DNA of 64,000 bases, taken from positions 434,001 to 498,000 of the forward strand of contig JAESUZ010002392.1 in assembly GCA_017311185.1 (NCBI GenBank), written 5' to 3'. The translations under genes were made by a program, and so were the position numbers. Positions 58,266-64,000 of this stretch are shown in pieces (positions within the stretch are counted from its first letter, which is position 1; each line of letters begins with the position of its first letter). The notes below the pieces were generated by a model. The model did not search any database, had not been told where the DNA came from, and saw only the letters and a program-made list of their open reading frames with translations. Source of the stretch: Proteles cristata cristata. Its lineage: Eukaryota > Chordata > Mammalia > Carnivora > Hyaenidae.

Positions 58266-61239
58266 GGGGCTTTTAATCTGCCTTGAGAGAGAAAATGGAA
58301 ATCTGTGAACAAATGATACAAGAGGGAGGGAGTGGTTACTGGAGCCTGGAGACAGAGCGGTGAGGAGAGGGCTCTCTGGCCGGAGCTGCACCTTTGTGTC
58401 CAGAGTGCAGCCAGCCGTGGCGCACAGAGGAGGGACTTGGGGGGAATAAATGCTTCAGGGCCAAGTCCTCCCTCTCTTCAGCATCTGACCAGTTCTCCCT
58501 GTGTTCATCCCCACCTGGAAGCCAAAGGTAAGAGAGCTTTTTCTGTGACTTTACAGGTCAGTTTCCTGGGACAGAGAGTAGGATGAAAAATGTTATAGTG
58601 AAACCGGAGAGGGAAATGGAGGATGGTTTGGTTCCTACTCAGAGGGATTATAAGCTGATTCATAATAACATCGCAGAAAATGTACCACAAGCATTTCTTG
58701 AAAACCAGTGACTCCTCATTCTTAAATAACTTAGGAGGAATTACAGGCTGACGGTTCACAAAGTTAAAATGGGGGAAAAATTAAGATGGCAATAAATCTT
58801 CCTTGAGACCATGTTATAAATCTAGGGGAAAACCCTTTTGGATGACATAAGGCATAACCTTTAACAGCTAATAGTCTAGAAACTGTTTGCAACTGACCGT
58901 TCTGAGGCCCTAAGTGGTTTCCATTCCAACATTGTCATTTATCTTGTGATATTTACTTTACTGTGGTAAGTTGCAATGTTTTTTTTTTCCTCAGAGAGTC
59001 TGTGATAAAATAAACTCCCAAGAGCAAGAGAATGCCAACTTATTAACAAGCATCACTTAGAAGGGAACAGAGCTAAACTGGCCCATGCAACAGTAAGAAT
59101 TTTGCATCCCTTAACATCAATCTGGAGAAGATGCTCATCTATGCATTTGTGTGATGTTACAGCCACGTTGCTGTAAAGGCTCTACGTTCTGAAATACTCT
59201 TGAGCAGGGTAGTGAATGAGGGCAAAGGATCTGTGCAGTGTCTTGCATCTTTCTGTTAACTTTTTTCCTCTCAAACTCTTTCCACTTCTCCCAGGACACA
59301 GCACCCTTACGTATCCCCGCTCTGTCCAGATACCCTGAACTCTAGGACCTGGACTTCCCCCATCAGTCCTACTTTTTCGTGTGTGAGAAAAAGATGTAGA
59401 CTGTTGAAGCCACTGGTAATTTGGACTTTCTTCTCCCAGGTGGCCACACTAGTCCTAAATGATGAAACCTTTCATTGGTACACTGATGATTTTAACTTAT
59501 GGCTGGACTACCCCCAAGGTCTTTATGAGGTGCATGTGTTAAGTGTTTGGAAAAGTGTCTGATGCAGGGTCCTAGGAACTCAGAAGGGGGCACATCTCAT
59601 CTCTTCCTGAGGTGAGTAGAATCTCCTCAAGCTGGATAGCATACCAATGCTCTGGTTTCAGGGTGAGCCCCTACTCACATAGCAACTTGGACGACAAAAT
59701 GTTTGTTGACCTCATTTGGCTCTCTAGGAGGGCCTAGCCCCAACACACCCCCAACACTACCTGCTGAGGGCTTCGCCGCCTCATAGTTTTGTCTTGGTCA
59801 AGGGCAGTGTATGGAAATGTGACTCTTCATCTGAGATATCGCCATGCTATGATGCTAGGAACACCATGGCTGTAAATGGCTGGGTGGGAGCTATGGACTC
59901 CAAGATGTTGAAGTCAGGAAAGAATTGACATATCTAATCCAGCAAATTCATTTGGCAGATGAGGAAATGATACAACGAGGAAAAGACAGAGCTGGGACAA
60001 TGATCTGGGTCTCCTGCTTTCCAGTTTGGTGCTCTTTCTTGAGTATCTGATATTGCCTGGTGTGTTAGTCCAGATTCCCTAAGAAACTGATGCCAAAACA
60101 GGATTAAATGTGTGTAAGAATTTTCTTAGGAGAGAGGCCTGTTAGAGAAAATGGGGAGGGAGCTGGAAAATCTTGGGAGAGTTGGCAGACCATGATGCAA
60201 TTCAGACACCAAGTGAAGGAGAGAGGAAGGGAAGGTTGAATTAAAACCTTACAGACTGCTGTGCAGCCTAAGGAGGACCTAGCAAGGCTGTTGGTGAGTC
60301 TTTGACAGTCAACGCCTGGAAATATGTTGGCTTTGATGTCCTTGACAGGGAGTAGCCCATGGGAAGTGTGACCTTAGCACAGATGCAACAATGGATTTCA
60401 GAGCTATAGCCCTTGGTCAGTTATGGTTCCCATAGTTAGAGGTCTTAGTATCATGGCTGCCACAGCTGGCATTGCTCTATTGCCAACACTTTTATACCTG
60501 TAATATAATTTATGTTTGTGTGCATCCCATTGAGTGTTTTTATGGACAATGGACAAGGACAGATAGGTACATTATTTGTGTGAGGACTGACATGGCTGGT
60601 CTTCCCTTTCTTTTAGACCTAACAGTGGATTCTGAGACATGCAGTTTAATCACTTGAGCTGCCCTTTGATGGGGAGAAGTCCAGTCACTCAACCTAATAA
60701 ATACACCCTAAATATAAATGATGGGATCAAAGCAATTGCTATATCTTTCTTTTCCACATTTGTCTGGGAGCAAGTTCAACAGGATTGCTGGTGAAGTTCA
60801 TTGACATTTTCTAGAAAATTGTATGAAGTAGGACCTTGTGCAAATTCCAACTATAGACATGTGGCTAATTCTTCATCATTGGATTTCCATGTTTCTCTGC
60901 TTCTTTAAGCCAAGGCTGCAAGGCAAGTGGGGGACATAAATATGGCTTGTATACTGAGGACTCTGACCCTCATATGTAATCCAGAGAATACAACAGCACA
61001 CGTGGCAAGACCTGGAGACTCTAGCTTCTCAGGGGCTGCAAGCATTTCTTCTGCTTAGTGACTACTTAGCATACTCCAGAATCAGAAATCCTGAAGTTTG
61101 GGCACAGTGGTAAGGGTCGTTGGGACTGGTCCAGGTGGGAAGAAGCAAAGTCTGTAATAGCAGGTACCGTGCACCTAACTTCCTGTTTTCTGTTCTCTCA
61201 TGCTGATCCTCATCTTGCCAGAAGAAGGCATTCATTTAC
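58266..61239. other. intergenic, little recognised
   Basis: Apart from a MIR piece at 59930 and an LTR-like start near 60062 (gtgttagtccagattcccta ag), I see nothing that I can assign. No open reading frame here shows a known domain. Confidence 0.5.
59930..60050 (-). repeat. MIR fragment
   Basis: Antisense MIR core: tttggcagatgaggaaatga, gacagagctgggacaatgat and ctgggtctcctgctttccag. Confidence 0.6.
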
Positions 61240-61350
61240 TTTAAAATTCAATAAACATTTATAGCATACGCCTTATATAGGGCCACAGAGATTAATAGAA
61301 CATGGTTTTCATCCTCAGGTGGCTCACAGTGTGGTGAGTTGATGGACTCC
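61240..61350 (-). repeat. L2 3'-end fragment
   Basis: The segment ttcaataaacatttatagca, then gttttcatcctcaggtggct cacag, the antisense L2 3' end. Confidence 0.5.
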
Positions 61351-61614
61351 TAGACAGAGAATTAAATCCAGTGTGACAGGGCAATGTGAGTGTAGTGAGA
61401 ACAAGAGCCACTGTGAGGAAAAAAAAAAAAAAAGTGCTACCAGAAACCAGAGGAAGAACTTCTAACTCAACCTGGGAGAAGCAATATTTGGGTCTTATAA
61501 GAAAAGACATAGTCCGCCGGTGTAGGAAGGGGTGGGAAGGAAACTCTCAGCTTTGTGAACAACAGCATTGGATGTGCAATAAAGTATAGGCAGTTTGTAT
61601 TGCTAGAATAATTA

Positions 61615-61990
61615 CTCTCAAAGTATGGTCCCAAGACCACTCAGGGTTCCTGATATCTTTTCAAGGGGTTCAGGAGGTCTCATTCTCTCATGGTCTTACA
61701 GCAGAGTTTCCAAATACTGTATTAAGTGTGACATTACAACAGAGTAAGTGCAGAAGCAAATATGAGAATGTAGATGTCTGTTCTTTAGTCAGACATGTAA
61801 GAGATTAATAAACATGGAAAACAATATCACTCTTTTCACTAATCTTTTTGTTTGTTTTGAAAAAGTTATTTTTCATAAAATATATGTTATTTATTTAACA
61901 TGTAATGGCCTCATTACTGTTAGTTTAAATCAATTAATAAAATGCTTTAAAATTTTCTTAAAGTTCTAATACATAGATATAAGTAGATAT
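61615..61990. repeat. hAT-like DNA transposon remnant
   Basis: The segment ctcaaagtatggtcccaaga ccac, ttttcaaggggttcaggagg tc, gtgcagaagcaaatatgaga, gtcagacatgtaagagatta and ttatttttcataaaatatat gtta is a common mammalian DNA transposon sequence. Exact family not certain. Confidence 0.6.
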
Positions 61991-62179
61991 AGTAGATTAA
62001 TCCTTAACTTTTTTTTTTAAGATGATAAAATGGTTACATTACAATGCAAAAGAGAGAGACAGAAAGGAGACTTAGGCAGAGGCTAGGGCTCGTGAGAAAG
62101 CAGGCAAGTGGCTGGGACAGAGCAGTAGACAACTGGTCAGTGCAGGAGCTTAGATGGACACAGAGACAGAACGAGGAGC

Positions 62180-62830
62180 TTGAAACTTATTTTACGTGCA
62201 GTGGGAAGCCACTGGGAGTTTTCACACAAGGGAGTGAGATGATCTGAGTTTTGTTTTAAAATATTACTCTGGCTGCTTTGTAGAGAGTGGATCATGGGAA
62301 GGCAGGAATGGGAGCAGGGAGACCCATTCTGCTAGTTTATCATAGTCCAGGGAAAAGATAATGGTGATCTGAATAGAAGAGTAACCAGAGAGGTGGATAT
62401 AAATTATCCAACTCTTGGAATTTTGGAGAACGTGCCTATGGGTCTAGGTGACAAATTGGATGTGTGTATGAAAAGGACAGGGAGGGGAAGAGAAAGGGAG
62501 TGATTGGGGATGTCTCTTGAGTTTTTGGATGGATGATGCTTCCTTTTACTGAGATGGAGGAGGAGCAGATTTGGAAGCAGAGAGGGAAATCATGAGCTTT
62601 CTTTTGGAAATGTGGAGGTTGGGGTTGTTTGCAAGAGATACCAGCCAAGACCTCATCCGGTAGGCAGTTCCGTATATGACTCTCTAGATCAGAGGGGAGG
62701 TCAGGGCTAGGCTGTAAATTTGGGGTGTGTGGAGATATTTGGGTCATTTAGAGCCCATACCTGGATGAGCTCACCAATGAAGAGACAGTGTAGACAAAGA
62801 GGTGAGGCTATGACAGAGTTGGGTATTCTG
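62180..62830 (-). repeat. L2 antisense region and adjoining old repeat
   Basis: The stretch gtgggaagccactgggagtt tt, gagtgagatgatctgagttt, attactctggctgctttgta gagagtggatc and ggagcagggagacccattct is antisense L2. The rest (gggaggtcagggctaggctg taaatttggggtg, ctggatgagctcaccaatga ag) runs on as an old repeat that may be the same element. Confidence 0.55.
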
Positions 62831-63664
62831 CCATTTAGAGTACACACAGGCATGTTGAAAATATGCCAGGCCATGTGCTGGTACTTGGCCATGCATCATT
62901 TTATTCAACCACTTTGTCTCAATTTATTCCATGGTACCTTTGGTCATCTGTATGCTTTGCTTCTCAAATCTGACCAAAATTGGATAATCTAGTCCACATG
63001 ACTCAAGTATTAATAACTATTGGCTGAATTGAACAAAGGATGAATTTCTTATGACTGTGGGTTCTCACACAAGAAAGGTGCTTCCTGGCACTTACTGTGA
63101 GAAGACAGACCCAAGAGAGGCAGCTAGAGGGAGGAAGGAGGCATCCGACTAAGATGTCTCCTCACTCTACCTGATAGAAGTGCTTGGCGACGAACCCAGC
63201 TCTATGAAGAAAGGAAAGCCAGGGATGTCGTTGCTGCCAGGAATATTAGGGAGAGACTGCCTTGCTCTGAAATTTTGGCCAGTCCAGTCACTGATCTTAT
63301 TATACCAGTGTAGAGAGAAAAGATCATAACAGCATGGTGAGATCCTTTTGGTATAGCCCTAATTGTCATGTGCTGACATCAGTAAGATGTTAGAGAATGG
63401 ACATTGACACTCAGTTTCTGTCTTTTTTAAGAACATACTTCAAAGTAGATGGAGAGCTGCTGGTAATAAATACTGAAATTCCCTTCTACCATCTTTTCTT
63501 CTCTTATATAGACCTTTAAAATATTTATATTTCTATATATTTAGCCATTTTAACAGGAAGATACATGAGTCCTATGTTTTAGATCAAGGGCTCTTTGAAT
63601 TCTGTATATTTCCCACTAAAAAAATCCCAACAAATACTAGACCTGCAAGTAGATGATGTGGTTT

Positions 63665-63975
63665 CTAGCATTTTCTCTTTTGCCATCTGATGATCTTGGG
63701 CAAGTCATTTAGCTTTATTGAGTCTCAGTTTCTTTTTTTCCCTTTTTTAAAGTTTATTTTGAGAGGGGGGAGGGGCAGAAAAAGATGGAGCAAGAGAATT
63801 CTAAGCAGGCTCTGCGCTATCAGATGCGGGGCTTGATCTCATGACCATGAGATCCTGACCTGAGTCAAAATCAAGAGTCATATGTTCAACTGACTGAGCC
63901 ACCCAGGCACCCCGAGTCTTAGTTTCTTTGTCAGTAAAAAAAAAAAAAAAAAAGTAGGGGACTGAGAAAGCTTGA
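63665..63975 (+). repeat. MIR split by a SINE
   Basis: The left part ttgggcaagtcatttagctt, then tgagtctcagtttcttt, is the MIR core. After the SINE the core resumes with gagtcttagtttctttgtca gtaaaa. The SINE target site is therefore inside the most conserved part of MIR. Confidence 0.7.
63741..63913 (-). repeat. CAN-SINE, older subfamily
   Basis: Reverse SINE from ttttttaaagtttattttga gag to gagccacccaggcacccc. Direct repeats gagtctcagtttctttt (about 63719-63735) and gagtcttagtttctttg (from 63914) flank it. Confidence 0.9.
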
Positions 63976-64000
63976 TGTAAAGGTTAGTGAACTTTCCAGA

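Overview
This is mammalian nuclear DNA, almost certainly from a feliform carnivore (cat family or a close relative). The evidence is 18 copies of a tRNA-derived SINE whose head is the carnivoran CAN-SINE start (GGGGCGCCTGGGTGGCT, then CAGTCGGTTAAGC), with the body type known from cats (SINEC_Fc-like). Many older mammalian repeats (L2, MIR, L1M, MaLR/MLT1 LTRs, hAT DNA transposons) make up much of the rest. There are no bacterial genes, operons, CRISPR arrays or functional mobile elements.

The only gene I can support is EIF3H, subunit h of translation initiation factor eIF3, on the + strand. Six coding exons with GT-AG borders join in frame: 19860-20027, 21547-21646, 22843-22992, 29640-29760, 32015-32147 and 33550-33647. 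They encode the last 256 residues of a 352-residue protein (V97 to the stop), ending in TGA at 33645-33647. By comparison with the eight-exon human gene these are exons 3-8; exons 1-2 lie to the left of the window. A short 3' UTR with AATAAA at 33750-33755 follows. The product is a structural, non-catalytic MPN-domain subunit of eIF3.

Layout: 1-19859 is part of intron 2, with a dense SINE cluster in its first 4.4 kb, two MaLR LTRs and several MIR/L2 pieces. 19860-33780 holds exons 3-8, and 18347-31487 has no SINE. From about 33790 to 64000 I find no gene. That stretch contains SINEs, L1/L2/MIR/MLT1/hAT remnants, a long (GT)n block, a polypyrimidine tract and several repeat-free blocks that are candidates for conserved non-coding DNA. 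In human, the DNA downstream of EIF3H leads towards TRPS1 and contains the 8q23.3 colorectal-cancer association signal; whether the matching segment lies here needs alignment.

I see no novel multi-gene system. The most useful second-look items are a diagnostic young SINE subfamily, a double SINE insertion with three target-site copies inside an MLT1 LTR, a fossil CR1/L3-like reverse-transcriptase segment, a CTCF-like site before exon 3, an unusually CpG-rich exon 3, and a possible tandem splice acceptor at exon 7.
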